Source: a virus
IMG/VR virus record: IMGVR_UViG_3300019487_000040
Coordinates: 1 to 47,433 of that record
Direction: 5' to 3' (one strand)
Length of the DNA: 47,433 nucleotides
Every line of letters begins with the position of its first letter. Positions within the stretch are counted from its first letter, which is position 1. Of the stretch, positions 31,716 to 40,572 are shown one piece after another. The translations under genes were made by a program, and so were the position numbers. The notes beneath the pieces were generated by a model. It was given only the letters and a program-made list of their open reading frames with translations. It did no database searches and was not told the DNA's origin.

Positions 31716-32705
31716 ATGTCAGAATTTTCTTTTGCTAATATAGCAAACTTACTAAAAAAGTCAGAAAAACCTGCTAAAGTAGATGGGCTAACAGCAGAAG
31801 AATGGAAATCAGAATTTTCGAATTGGTTAGAAACAGATTATCAAAAAATAGTTCCTCCACCTAGAAAACCTGGACTTCACTGTTCCGGTTTATATGAGGT
31901 TTGTCCCAGAAAGGAGGCTTTATTAGAATTATTAAAGCCGCAATCTGAAAATATTAAAGCCGGTCAGACTATGACATTTGATCTAGGAACGATGATGCAT
32001 TGGTGGTGGCAACATCGCTATTTAGGGCCAAAACAAGAATTATGGGGAGATTGGTATTGTTCATCATGTAAGAATACAGTTACAGGACTGATGCCCTTAA
32101 ATTGCTCCTGCGGCGCAGATTGGCGTATCTCTATGCACTATAAGGAGTTAGGAGTAGAAGATAAAGAATTAAAATATACAGGTCATTGTGATGGAGTGCT
32201 TCTAGGTAAAAATAATCAAAGACGTGTTTTAGAGTTTAAGTCTTGTTCAGACTCTGCATATAAAAAAATAATAATGCCAAAAAAGGCACATATCATACAG
32301 GCACATGGTTACATGAGGTGTCTAGGAATAACTGAAGCACTTATAGTTTACAGTAACAAAGGACAACAATGTGATTGGATATTTGAGAGTAATGGCGATG
32401 TTAAAGTTGGTGAAATTAAAATTAAAACATTTTTAGTTTCGTATGATTCTGCGTTGTGGACTGAGATAGAAAAAAGAATAAAAGATAATGAGACTATTAG
32501 GAAACAAATAGTTGATATCATAAAGTCTGGTAAGTTCGTTGATGAAGAGTTTATCGCTCAACAATATAGAATTTGTACATCAGAGGAGGACGATGCGGCT
32601 GCTTATTGTCCAGTAAGAAAAGAATGCTTTGCAATGCGTTGTGACACCAAAACAGATAGTATTCATAATGTTAAAAGTAAGGAATTTAAAGTGCTGAATG
32701 AGTGA
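31716..32705 (+). CDS. RecB/Cas4-like exonuclease with zinc knuckle
   Basis: 329 aa. Catalytic core: His95 (GTMMHWW), Asp159 (TGHCDG), Glu173 and Lys175 (LEFKSC) and HIIQAHGYMRCLG, the QxxxY motif of the RecB/Cas4 family. An inserted Cys4 motif (C115, C118, C130, C132) is added between motifs. Cys63 and three C-terminal cysteines (CPVRKECFAMRC) could hold the 4Fe-4S cluster of Cas4/AddB-type nucleases. It would resect DNA ends for recombination. Confidence 0.82.
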   Translation: MSEFSFANIANLLKKSEKPAKVDGLTAEEWKSEFSNWLETDYQKIVPPPRKPGLHCSGLYEVCPRKEALLELLKPQSENIKAGQTMTFDLGTMMHWWWQHRYLGPKQELWGDWYCSSCKNTVTGLMPLNCSCGADWRISMHYKELGVEDKELKYTGHCDGVLLGKNNQRRVLEFKSCSDSAYKKIIMPKKAHIIQAHGYMRCLGITEALIVYSNKGQQCDWIFESNGDVKVGEIKIKTFLVSYDSALWTEIEKRIKDNETIRKQIVDIIKSGKFVDEEFIAQQYRICTSEEDDAAAYCPVRKECFAMRCDTKTDSIHNVKSKEFKVLNE

Positions 32706-33003
32706 TACTGAAACATGCTGTGAAATGCGAAGAAAAGTAATAGTAGGCATACTTGCTGTAATGAACGAAGAAGAATGTGGAATTTCTGATACACACTTAG
32801 CAGATTTTATGTTATTTGATGTTCAATCACCTTCGGGAAAGCCAGTTTTAGGGTTTAAATATTGTCCTTGGTGCGGAAAACAGAGAACAGGTGAGTCTAG
32901 AATTACCGAAACTCAAATAAATGTTGAAGCAGAAGAATCTACTGACGAAGACTATAAATATGATGACTTTCCATCTGATGAAAATTTCCAAGGCGGCGAA
33001 TAA
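32698..33003 (+). CDS. Hypothetical zinc-binding protein
   Basis: 101 aa, overlapping the exonuclease by 8 bases and the RuvC-like gene by 1. CC near the N-terminus and CPWCGKQ at about 56-62 suggest a zinc site; the C-terminus is strongly acidic. Function unknown. Confidence 0.58.
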   Translation: MSDTETCCEMRRKVIVGILAVMNEEECGISDTHLADFMLFDVQSPSGKPVLGFKYCPWCGKQRTGESRITETQINVEAEESTDEDYKYDDFPSDENFQGGE

Positions 33004-33473
33004 TGAGAATACTCGCTGTAGATACTGGTGCAAAATGTGGTTGGGCTCTTTACGATAATGGCGCACTCTCGGCTGGAACCTGGAAATTAAAAAAAGCAGA
33101 TACAAAAAAACATAAAGAACGTTATGGAATGCGTTTTCAGCGATTCTATGACGAATTGCAAAAAATAGGAAAAGTCGATTATGTGTATTATGAAGAGGTC
33201 TATTCTCACACCGGCACAAAAGCAGCCCATTCCTATGGAGGTTTTAAATCACTACTACTCTTTTGGTGCGAACTTAACGGAATTAGTTATGGTTCGTTCG
33301 GTGTTGGCACAATTAAAAAGCGAGCTACGGGCAAAGGTAATTCAGATAAATCTAAGATGATAAAAGCAGCTAATAAATATATTAAAAAAATATTAAAAAG
33401 AGAAGTTACATCAGATAATGAGGCAGACGCAATATGGATTTTACAATTAGCGAAAGAAAAGCACGGAGTTTAG
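33003..33473 (+). CDS. ruvC: RuvC-like Holliday junction resolvase
   Basis: 156 aa. RNase H-fold active site: Asp7 (AVDTGAKCGWA), Glu64 (YYEEVY) and Asp138/Asp142 (SDNEADA). The order and spacing fit phage RuvC-like resolvases. It would cleave branched DNA before packaging. Two other PD-(D/E)XK enzymes lie in the same operon. The next gene starts in another frame within its last 40 bases. Confidence 0.82.
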   Translation: MRILAVDTGAKCGWALYDNGALSAGTWKLKKADTKKHKERYGMRFQRFYDELQKIGKVDYVYYEEVYSHTGTKAAHSYGGFKSLLLFWCELNGISYGSFGVGTIKKRATGKGNSDKSKMIKAANKYIKKILKREVTSDNEADAIWILQLAKEKHGV

Positions 33474-34399
33474 TCTTGTCCGAAGAAGAATTTGAAAAAG
33501 AATTTAAAATTGAACCCAAACCGGCTAATACGATAGAGTCGCATGATATAATATTAGATCGTGTATCAGATAGGGTTAAACATATTGGAGTGCAGTATTT
33601 AAAATTAGGGCAAGACTTATTTTTAATTTATAATCTACAGTTATATAAGAAATTAGATAAGGATTATCAATCTTATGGAGAATATGTTGTCAAAGAATTA
33701 GGTTTTTCCGAAGATATGGGTAATAAATTACGCCGTCTTTGGAAGAAGTATGTTAAGAATCTAAATCTTAAACAAGATGATTTCGAAGGTATTGGTTTTA
33801 CTAAAGCACTTAAATTAATGCCTATAGTTAATAAAGATAATGTTCAGGATTGGTTAGATAAGGCTCGCAACAAAAGCGGTAAAGAATTAGATAAAGATAT
33901 CGAAGAAGTTAAAAAGAAGATACCAAAATTTAAGTCCGTCGATATTAGTTACGTAGAAGCAAAGGCACCAGAACTTATATCTAACAGGCCCATTGAAACT
34001 GCTGAACAACAAAAAGTTTTTAATATTGAAAATAATCCAAAAACTATAGAAGTAACCCCTGATAATATAGAATTATCGGAAGAAACATTAATTAAAAAGA
34101 CATTTTATTTATATCCAGATCAAGTTCGTATTCTTAATGATGCCTTAGAATCTATAGAAAGAGAGACTAATTCTACTAAGGATTCATTTAATCTAACATG
34201 CGCTATTGCAGAATTTATTGCCAATAGAAATGTTATTTCTAAGAAAGAAGATAAACCCTATGCCTTTATGAAGGCATTTGAAGAACGTTTTGGCGGCAAA
34301 TTAATGTGGGTTAAAAATAGAAATGCCGCAGATAAACTTAATGATTTAATTTCAAAAGATCCAGAACTAAAGGGAGATATTATTTATGACAACGAATGA
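33434..34399 (+). CDS. Hypothetical 321-aa DNA-associated protein
   Basis: Helical, Lys-rich protein with long coiled segments (VKKKIPKFKSV; DALESIERETNSTKD). The start at 33434 overlaps RuvC by 40 bases. No family recognised. Its place suggests a DNA-binding or recombination role. Confidence 0.55.
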   Translation: MDFTISERKARSLVLSEEEFEKEFKIEPKPANTIESHDIILDRVSDRVKHIGVQYLKLGQDLFLIYNLQLYKKLDKDYQSYGEYVVKELGFSEDMGNKLRRLWKKYVKNLNLKQDDFEGIGFTKALKLMPIVNKDNVQDWLDKARNKSGKELDKDIEEVKKKIPKFKSVDISYVEAKAPELISNRPIETAEQQKVFNIENNPKTIEVTPDNIELSEETLIKKTFYLYPDQVRILNDALESIERETNSTKDSFNLTCAIAEFIANRNVISKKEDKPYAFMKAFEERFGGKLMWVKNRNAADKLNDLISKDPELKGDIIYDNE

Positions 34400-34676
34400 T
34401 GAAAATATTACACCAGCAACTAAGAAACGCGCAAGAAAACAAACAGCTTTTGTTCTATTAGAAATAACAAATGGTGGTTTAGATTTTAAACAAATTCCAT
34501 TACCAAAAACTCTAATCGGCAAGAATACAAGAGATGTTGCATCAATTAAAAGAGCAGTCTCTCAAGCAGTAGCAGCAGGAGATACTACATATCTTGGCAA
34601 GACTTTAACTGTGGGACGGCTATCCGAAGGTTTTACGTTTCAAACAGAAACTATCACAAGAGTAGTAGAAAAATAA
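34386..34676 (+). CDS. Hypothetical 96-aa protein
   Basis: Overlaps the previous gene by 14 bases and ends immediately before the UDG gene. Basic N-terminus (KKRARKQ), otherwise beta-rich. Not recognised. Confidence 0.57.
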   Translation: MTTNDENITPATKKRARKQTAFVLLEITNGGLDFKQIPLPKTLIGKNTRDVASIKRAVSQAVAAGDTTYLGKTLTVGRLSEGFTFQTETITRVVEK

Positions 34677-35381
34677 TTGAGTTCTAAAGACGAACAACTT
34701 AAGGAATTAGCACTAGATATTAGAGCTTGTAAACGTTGTCCTTTATTTCAATCAAGAGATACTCCTACAGTTTCTAGAGGAAATCCAAATTCACCATTAT
34801 TAATAGTCGGAGATTATCCAAGATCGACAGACCATCAAAAAGAGGAGTCATTTTCTGGTCTTTTTGGTAAGAAAATAAATAAATTATTAGAAGCTGCCGA
34901 TATTAATCCAAATAATGTTTATTTTACTCAAATTCTTAAATGTTTTCTTGGAAGAATGTCTTACTTTCCAGAAGATACCTCACCAGCCAAGTGTTTTCCT
35001 TTTTTATATAAACAAATAAAGATAATTAAACCGATTGTGGTAGTTTTGGCCGGGCCAGAGGCTTTAAATTGGGGATTAATTCGGGGAACAGGAGAGACAA
35101 TAGAAAATTTCCAAGATTGGGTTGGTAAATTATATAGGCGACGTGATATTTATGAAGATACTAAATTTGCTGTAATTAATCATCCCTCTGAACTTAAACG
35201 ATTAAAAGATAAGCAAATAGAACAAAAATGTGTAGAAGTTTTACAACTTGCTAAAGCTTACATCGTTGCTAAACAAAATAATACACTTCTTCCGTCTATT
35301 CCAATAGACTTAGAAACTAAAAAGAAAAAATCTATTTATAAACAAATAGATGCTTTTAAATGGAAGAAGCCTATAATATAA
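34677..35381 (+). CDS. Family 4-type uracil-DNA glycosylase
   Basis: 234 aa from a TTG directly after the previous stop. Four cysteines (C18, C21, C89, C106) at the spacing of the 4Fe-4S site of family 4 UDGs. Motif A reads GDYPRSTDHQKEESFSG instead of the usual GExPGxxED, so activity or specificity may differ. HPSEL at 169-173 is the second active-site motif. It excises uracil from DNA, or has been adapted to protect phage DNA. Last gene before a strong terminator. Confidence 0.72.
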   Translation: MSSKDEQLKELALDIRACKRCPLFQSRDTPTVSRGNPNSPLLIVGDYPRSTDHQKEESFSGLFGKKINKLLEAADINPNNVYFTQILKCFLGRMSYFPEDTSPAKCFPFLYKQIKIIKPIVVVLAGPEALNWGLIRGTGETIENFQDWVGKLYRRRDIYEDTKFAVINHPSELKRLKDKQIEQKCVEVLQLAKAYIVAKQNNTLLPSIPIDLETKKKKSIYKQIDAFKWKKPII

Positions 35382-35399
35382 ATTTTAAAATACCATAAG

Positions 35400-35431
35400 A
35401 TACCGATTGCTAAAACAGTCGGTATTTTTTT
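35400..35431 (+). terminator. Rho-independent terminator
   Basis: Stem ATACCGATTG/CAGTCGGTAT with a CTAAAA loop followed by seven T. Ends the recombination operon and separates it from the virion genes. Confidence 0.9.
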
Positions 35432-35432
35432 G

Positions 35433-35461
35433 TTTATATATTTCTCAAATTATGTTATATT
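35433..35461 (+). promoter_or_regulatory. Promoter for virion operon
   Basis: TTTATA (35433-35438), 17-base spacer, TATATT (35456-35461) with TG one base upstream of the -10. It starts the virion transcript at 35487. Confidence 0.55.
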
Positions 35462-35486
35462 ATAGAATAACTATTTTGAGAGAGTT

Positions 35487-36212
35487 ATGGTATTACAATC
35501 AATATTAAATACTGTAAATAGACCGGTACCAGCGTACTTATTTCCTGAATTGGATCCCTCCCAGGAATCGGGAGATGCTATTAAATTAAAAAATACTGCA
35601 ATACAGGATAGCAGGGTATTTGTTTTTCAATATTTTCCAACACAAGTTTCTGATTCTTACGAAGTAGATTATGCAACCAAAATGATACCGGGTGGCTCGC
35701 ATCCACTATATCAGTGGATTGGCGGGTCTGGCCGGACTATATCATTTGAAGCAACATTTTCTTGTGAGGTGGACGAAGATACCGCCCTTGGAAGTACGCT
35801 ATCCGCAGCTTCTAATTTTGTTGCGGCAGGTGTTATACCATCTACTCGTTATACAGTTGATATAAATGGTGCAATAGCTAGATTGCGTCAATTTCAACTA
35901 CCTAAATATCAGTCTGGAATAGCCAAGGCGCCACCTAAACTACATCTAGTTCTTCCAAGGACATTGATTGGGGGAAACAGAGATGATATTCTTTGTTTTC
36001 TTAAATCTTGCCGTGTAGTATATGAGTCTTGGTTTCCTAATGGTCGACCAAGATTGGTCACAGTTGCCTTGGAATTTATAGAAACTGTACAAAGAATGAC
36101 AGCTAATGCACAATCATCTTCTATCAAATTCTTAGATGGCGAAGAATTATTTAAGAATAGTGCGCAAAATTATAAATACCGTGGTAATATAGATGGTTTA
36201 CTTACTGTTTAA
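35487..36212 (+). CDS. Tail/baseplate virion protein
   Basis: 241 aa behind GAGAGAG. FQYFPTQVSDSYEVDY and GGSHPLYQWIGGSGRTISFEATFSC are typical of myovirus baseplate-hub-like proteins (LysM/tail-tip region), and no signal or membrane segment is present. First gene of the virion block. Exact homologue not assigned. Confidence 0.65.
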   Translation: MVLQSILNTVNRPVPAYLFPELDPSQESGDAIKLKNTAIQDSRVFVFQYFPTQVSDSYEVDYATKMIPGGSHPLYQWIGGSGRTISFEATFSCEVDEDTALGSTLSAASNFVAAGVIPSTRYTVDINGAIARLRQFQLPKYQSGIAKAPPKLHLVLPRTLIGGNRDDILCFLKSCRVVYESWFPNGRPRLVTVALEFIETVQRMTANAQSSSIKFLDGEELFKNSAQNYKYRGNIDGLLTV

Positions 36213-36233
36213 TTTTTAAAGAGGTTTTATAAA

Positions 36234-36533
36234 ATGGCCGGAACTAAATCAACTAGTATTAAATCATATATATTTTATTCTGAAGGTAACGTCTCCAATT
36301 CAAATAATTTTGCGGACCTCCCATTAACTTTTATGGATGGCACTACTAATTTTTTATCACAATCTGTCTTATTAGCCAATGATTCAGCTAATAGTATTCA
36401 ATTTTCATTCGATGGAACGAACGTTCACGGAACTGCTAAAACTAATGAAAAAGTAACATTCGATTTTATGAAATTTAAGAAAATATGGCTTCGTTCTTCT
36501 GTTTCGTCAGCCTATAGATTTTGGGCTTGGTAA
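36234..36533 (+). CDS. Small virion protein
   Basis: 99 aa, AGAGG ribosome binding site. Beta-rich sequence with Ser/Asn-rich start, ending in aromatic residues (AYRFWAW). Lies between the baseplate-like gene and a fibre gene. Probably a structural component. Confidence 0.55.
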   Translation: MAGTKSTSIKSYIFYSEGNVSNSNNFADLPLTFMDGTTNFLSQSVLLANDSANSIQFSFDGTNVHGTAKTNEKVTFDFMKFKKIWLRSSVSSAYRFWAW

Positions 36534-36548
36534 GGAGTATTTAATAAT

Positions 36549-38339
36549 ATGAGTGGAATACAAGTACCACCAGATGTTTCAGGTGGCTCCCAAGCTGCGA
36601 CAGGTTGGGCAGACGGTGGACCAACTGTTGCTTTAGTTACTGGCTCTGATAATGTTACATTAGGAACTGGAACTTTTACTACACAAGGACCAGTTATTAA
36701 TTCTCGGGATGATGCTAGCACTAATACTGTATTAAATATTCAAACTTTAGCTAGAACGACTAGTGGTACAGCCGCCAGTGGTTTAGGACTTTCAACAATA
36801 TTTCAACTAGAGGATAGTGCTGGAAATACAGATAATTCGGCTAGTATTGAAGTATCCTGGGCTGACGCTACTTCCACTAGTGAGGATAGCCAAATAATCT
36901 TTAAAACAATCGATGCCGGTGGTTCACTCCAAGAGCGTTTTAGAGTCACTAATACTGGTATTAGAGCGATTGATGACGCCGGTACTATATTATTTGAAAC
37001 TGGTAGATCCGGAAATGACCGTGTTGAGGTTTTCAGCCTTTATGCTAATTCAGGGGCAGGCGATAGATTTGCGCTATTACCTCAGTTTGGATCATTTACA
37101 TTGTCGTCCGATTACATAATAAAGTGGCAATCAGGCGCAAATTGGTTTTCAGGAACTAATGATTTATCTTTACTAAGGGACACTATTAGTGTTCTTAAAG
37201 TTACTGATGGATCTACAGGATTGGGGTCTATAAATGCATTATTAGCACCAGTAGTTAATGACGCCGTCACCAGCGCGGATTCCACAGTTGGTACATTCAC
37301 TCACACTACTACAGGTACGGCCGCAAATGGAATCGGTGTTAAATTTCTATTTAAAGCTGAGGATTCCGCAGGAAATACAGACGACGCAGGGGCTTTATGT
37401 TTTAGGCTAAGTAATGCTACATCTGGAGCAGAAGCTACAGAAGTGGCAATTCAAACCAGAATTGGTGGAGGTGCAATAGGAGATTCCGTTTTAATAAATG
37501 GTTCTGGTCGAATCACGTCTGGTGGCCTTATAGCTACAGCTAATGGGGTGGAAGCTCCAGCCACAGGTTGGTTAGGTCATTCCAATCGTTCAACCTTTTA
37601 TTCACCATCTGATGGTGTTTTTGAAATGACTAATTGGGCCGCGACTGATTTTAATAGATTGCAATTTGGAGGAACCTCTGTCGCTTTCCCTGCCTTAGCT
37701 CGCTCTACTGATGAGTTACATTGTAAGTATGCTGATAATTCTAATTTTGCTGTTTTTAAAGCTCACGGACTTAGAGTTGGTGCTGGACAAACTACTGGAA
37801 CTGCACTTAACGAAATTAAACTCAATAATACCAGTGCTAGCACGACTGGTCTCAAAATGGGTACATATGGTCTTTATCTCGGTTCAAGTCTTCCTATTGC
37901 TTGGACGACAGATCCAGATGGTGTGGGGCCAGATGTTGCTTTTGTAAGAACTGCCGCTAACGATTTATCATTAACAAATGCCTCTAGTGGAATGGGCACT
38001 TTACTTACGAAGCGCAAAGTAACTAATCACACTTCATCTCCTGTTTCAGTATTAGTAACTAGCTCAAGAAATATCTTTACAAATGCTGGCGCGACAGGAT
38101 CAGTAACATTTAATTTGCCGGGTGCTGAAGCTGGAGCAGAATTTGGTTTTGCTGTTGCTGCTAATCAAACTTTTGTAGTTACAGCAGCATCTGGAGATTT
38201 TATTATAGAAGGCTCTTCCTCGTCAACATCAGGTGGCAGCTTTACGTCAACTCAACAGTATTCTTTCTTAAAAATCGTAGCAATTGATACTACCACTTGG
38301 GTTGTTACAAATTTACAAGGCGCTTGGACACCATCATAA
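36549..38339 (+). CDS. Tail fibre-like protein with internal repeats
   Basis: 596 aa, preceded by AAGGAG. Beta-rich with repeated modules: LEDSAGNTDNSA and AEDSAGNTDDAG each follow a TTSGTAA/TTTGTAA segment and precede a long beta domain. Pattern and size suit a trimeric fibre or base protein. The C-terminal part (about 500-596, ANQTFVVTAASGDFIIEGSS) looks like a typical fibre tip. Confidence 0.7.
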   Translation: MSGIQVPPDVSGGSQAATGWADGGPTVALVTGSDNVTLGTGTFTTQGPVINSRDDASTNTVLNIQTLARTTSGTAASGLGLSTIFQLEDSAGNTDNSASIEVSWADATSTSEDSQIIFKTIDAGGSLQERFRVTNTGIRAIDDAGTILFETGRSGNDRVEVFSLYANSGAGDRFALLPQFGSFTLSSDYIIKWQSGANWFSGTNDLSLLRDTISVLKVTDGSTGLGSINALLAPVVNDAVTSADSTVGTFTHTTTGTAANGIGVKFLFKAEDSAGNTDDAGALCFRLSNATSGAEATEVAIQTRIGGGAIGDSVLINGSGRITSGGLIATANGVEAPATGWLGHSNRSTFYSPSDGVFEMTNWAATDFNRLQFGGTSVAFPALARSTDELHCKYADNSNFAVFKAHGLRVGAGQTTGTALNEIKLNNTSASTTGLKMGTYGLYLGSSLPIAWTTDPDGVGPDVAFVRTAANDLSLTNASSGMGTLLTKRKVTNHTSSPVSVLVTSSRNIFTNAGATGSVTFNLPGAEAGAEFGFAVAANQTFVVTAASGDFIIEGSSSSTSGGSFTSTQQYSFLKIVAIDTTTWVVTNLQGAWTPS

Positions 38340-38348
38340 AGGTATACT

Positions 38349-38723
38349 ATGTTACAAGGTACAGATAAAAATATATTAGGTGTATTAAAAAGTGCTGATA
38401 TGAATAGTACTTCTGATCAGGCCATTAAAATTAGCTCTCCCAAGTATATAATTAGGCGAGTGGTGGCTTGTAATGCATCAGTAAATTTAACAACAGCGGC
38501 TGGTGGTTTTTATACAGCAGCAGCAAAAGGTGGAACAGCAATTATTGATAATACGCAAGTATACACTGCTCTAACTGCTTCTACTAAGTTTGTTGATCTC
38601 ACTTTGGGGTCTATTTTAGGAACTGATACTCGCACAGAAGGTACTTTATATTTTTCTCTAACGACAGCACAGGGTGCCGCAGCGACGGCGGATATTTACA
38701 TAATTGGCGATTCTTTACCGTAA
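38349..38723 (+). CDS. Small virion protein
   Basis: 124 aa, Ala/Thr-rich beta sequence (ASVNLTTAAGGFYTAAAKGG). Follows the fibre gene by 9 bases. Possibly a capsid decoration or fibre-associated subunit. Not recognised. Confidence 0.55.
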   Translation: MLQGTDKNILGVLKSADMNSTSDQAIKISSPKYIIRRVVACNASVNLTTAAGGFYTAAAKGGTAIIDNTQVYTALTASTKFVDLTLGSILGTDTRTEGTLYFSLTTAQGAAATADIYIIGDSLP

Positions 38724-38762
38724 ACAATAAACTTATTTTATCAACTAAAAGGAGAATTAAAA

Positions 38763-38990
38763 ATGGATATCGAAAACGGTGCATCAAATAATCCAACAAT
38801 GACTTTAGCACAACTGCCAGTTGCCGAAGTATTCATCAGGCAGGGCGATAACCCACCAAATTATTTTCTAAAAACTAATGGTATGGTAGATGCTAATCAC
38901 AAATGGGTTAGATTAGATAATGGTAGTGAAGGTAGTGATGGTCCTACAACGGTAGTAATACCGATTGGCGGGAAATTCACTGCTGTTTAA
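38763..38990 (+). CDS. Hypothetical virion protein, 75 aa
   Basis: Start supported by AAAAGGAG. Short beta-type sequence (VVIPIGGKFTAV at the end). Last gene before a terminator. Function unknown. Confidence 0.55.
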   Translation: MDIENGASNNPTMTLAQLPVAEVFIRQGDNPPNYFLKTNGMVDANHKWVRLDNGSEGSDGPTTVVIPIGGKFTAV

Positions 38991-39015
38991 TACTTAAAAA
39001 AATTACTTAGAGAGA

Positions 39016-39052
39016 AAAAAAGAGGACCTTAATAAATTAGGTCCTCTTTTTT
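39016..39052 (+). terminator. Rho-independent terminator
   Basis: Stem AGAGGACCT/AGGTCCTCT flanked by A-run before and T-run after, so it can terminate on both strands. Closes the 35487-38990 block. Confidence 0.88.
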
Positions 39053-39054
39053 TC

Positions 39055-39087
39055 TTGACATTAGCTTCAAACTAAGTAATATAAATA
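39055..39087 (+). promoter_or_regulatory. Promoter candidate with TATAAATA
   Basis: TTGACA (39055-39060) and TATAAATA (39080-39087), 19 bases apart. The second element equals the T4 late-promoter box, but AT-richness makes that weak evidence. Upstream of the gene at 39126. Confidence 0.4.
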
Positions 39088-39125
39088 GATAACAGTTAAC
39101 AAATTTAAGGAGATAATACTCAGCA

Positions 39126-39443
39126 ATGGAATCAGCGAATAATACTAAAGAAAAAGACACCAAAGAGACAGGTAATGCAGGCCCACGTAAAGTTTCTAAT
39201 GAAACGGCCCTAGAAGTAAGAGTTGTTAAACTTAATGAAACTATACTCAATCTTCAAAAAGCACTTTTAGAGAAAGACGGAATTATTTTAGACTTACGTA
39301 ACCAACTTCTATCTAATAATGAAGCCACTCTTGTAAAAGATAAAGAATCACTATTAGAACGACTAGATATTAAAGATAACTTCCAGCTACGCAAAGAAGG
39401 TAATGAGTGGTTAGTTATTGATCTCACAGAAAAGAAAAATTAA
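39126..39443 (+). CDS. Coiled-coil hypothetical protein
   Basis: 105 aa behind AAGGAG. Disordered charged N-terminus, then a coiled coil (about 30-75, LNETILNLQKALLEKDG). May be a chaperone or assembly factor of the virion. Not recognised. Confidence 0.6.
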   Translation: MESANNTKEKDTKETGNAGPRKVSNETALEVRVVKLNETILNLQKALLEKDGIILDLRNQLLSNNEATLVKDKESLLERLDIKDNFQLRKEGNEWLVIDLTEKKN

Positions 39444-39484
39444 TTTGAATTATTTTTCACTTTCTGCTAAAATTGTCTCAGGTT

Positions 39485-39492
39485 TATAAATA
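39485..39492 (+). promoter_or_regulatory. TATAAATA box
   Basis: TATAAATA 19 bases before the ATG of the next virion gene; matches the T4-type late promoter box. Meaning depends on a phage late sigma factor, not seen in this window. Confidence 0.35.
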
Positions 39493-39510
39493 TTTGAGGT
39501 AATTAATATT

Positions 39511-40050
39511 ATGGCAGTAGTCCGTTCCCAATATGGTCTAGTTAGCGCGTCATATACCGCTACAGACAACGCAACCACAACGGTTGATATCCCACGTCCA
39601 CAAGAGACGATGGAAACTAATACAATCGATTTTGTTAAACGAGTTGGTGCTCGTAAAGATCACGAATCAGGCAGAGCTTCCGTCTCTTTCGATTCAACTC
39701 TAGGTGTCTCTGGTCTTAATTTATGCAAAGTTGAAATACTTTCAGTTAACCCAGGTACATCAATTGCTCCACTCAATCTTTCATTCTCTCAGTTCCCAGA
39801 AACTCCAGTCGCTGGTATTCCGGTAGTTCTTCGAACTCTAGTAGATATTACGGCTCCAAGCCCATATACGCTAGATCTTCAAGTAACAAAAGATATTCTT
39901 ACGAATATTCTTTTAAGAACTGGTGAATATATTCGTTTAACGATTAATAACCCAGCAGGCGGTGCCGGTTCGCTTACCGGTCGCGTATTCTGCCGTTATG
40001 ACCTTGGTCTTAACGCTGGCAACTATGGCTCATTGCCACTTCTAATCTAA
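39511..40050 (+). CDS. Virion structural protein
   Basis: 179 aa, rich in beta strands (VRSQYGLVSASYTATDNA; SFDSTLGVSGLNL) with no motif I recognise. GAGG ribosome binding site. Composition (Gly, Ser, Thr) and location fit a major-repeat virion protein. Followed by another beta-rich gene. Confidence 0.6.
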   Translation: MAVVRSQYGLVSASYTATDNATTTVDIPRPQETMETNTIDFVKRVGARKDHESGRASVSFDSTLGVSGLNLCKVEILSVNPGTSIAPLNLSFSQFPETPVAGIPVVLRTLVDITAPSPYTLDLQVTKDILTNILLRTGEYIRLTINNPAGGAGSLTGRVFCRYDLGLNAGNYGSLPLLI

Positions 40051-40081
40051 TTTAGAAGCAGAATAAAGGAGATAATAATAT

Positions 40082-40531
40082 ATGTTTCATTCAGTAACAC
40101 ATGCAGCAGATGCAACAAATACTACGACAACGTACGCCAACATTGGTACGGGCTTAAAGTTTAATTGCGAAGAAGAAGAAATGTGGACTCAACTAACCTT
40201 TACAGGGGTAGTATCAAATAATACGATCGCTGAGGGAGTCGAGCTAGATTTCTTAGTTGATGGTGTGGCTTTAGCTGCTACTCCGCAAGCTGCTTGCGCT
40301 AATGCTAACTTAGCTGCTTCTGTTGATGCTAAGTTCCCGATCAATATGCAACGAGTTGTTAGACTCTCAAAGGGTTTCCACACAATTTTTGCTCGCTTCA
40401 GGCGCACGGCGAACGCTTCAACCGCTTCGCTGTTGGCAACGGCATATCCAGCCGTAACTAGCGCGTTGCGTTTAAGCAATATAAACGTGTTGGCACATGG
40501 AGTCGATTCAAAAGTTGGCGTAACTCAGTAA
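40082..40531 (+). CDS. Virion structural protein
   Basis: 149 aa behind AAGGAG. Ala/Thr-rich beta protein (LDFLVDGVALAA; RFRRTANASTASLL). No family recognised. Its terminator now lies in the next gene, coded on the other strand. Confidence 0.6.
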   Translation: MFHSVTHAADATNTTTTYANIGTGLKFNCEEEEMWTQLTFTGVVSNNTIAEGVELDFLVDGVALAATPQAACANANLAASVDAKFPINMQRVVRLSKGFHTIFARFRRTANASTASLLATAYPAVTSALRLSNINVLAHGVDSKVGVTQ

Positions 40532-40572
40532 GTTATAAGCACTTATATAAATTAGATTTATTAATTTACATT

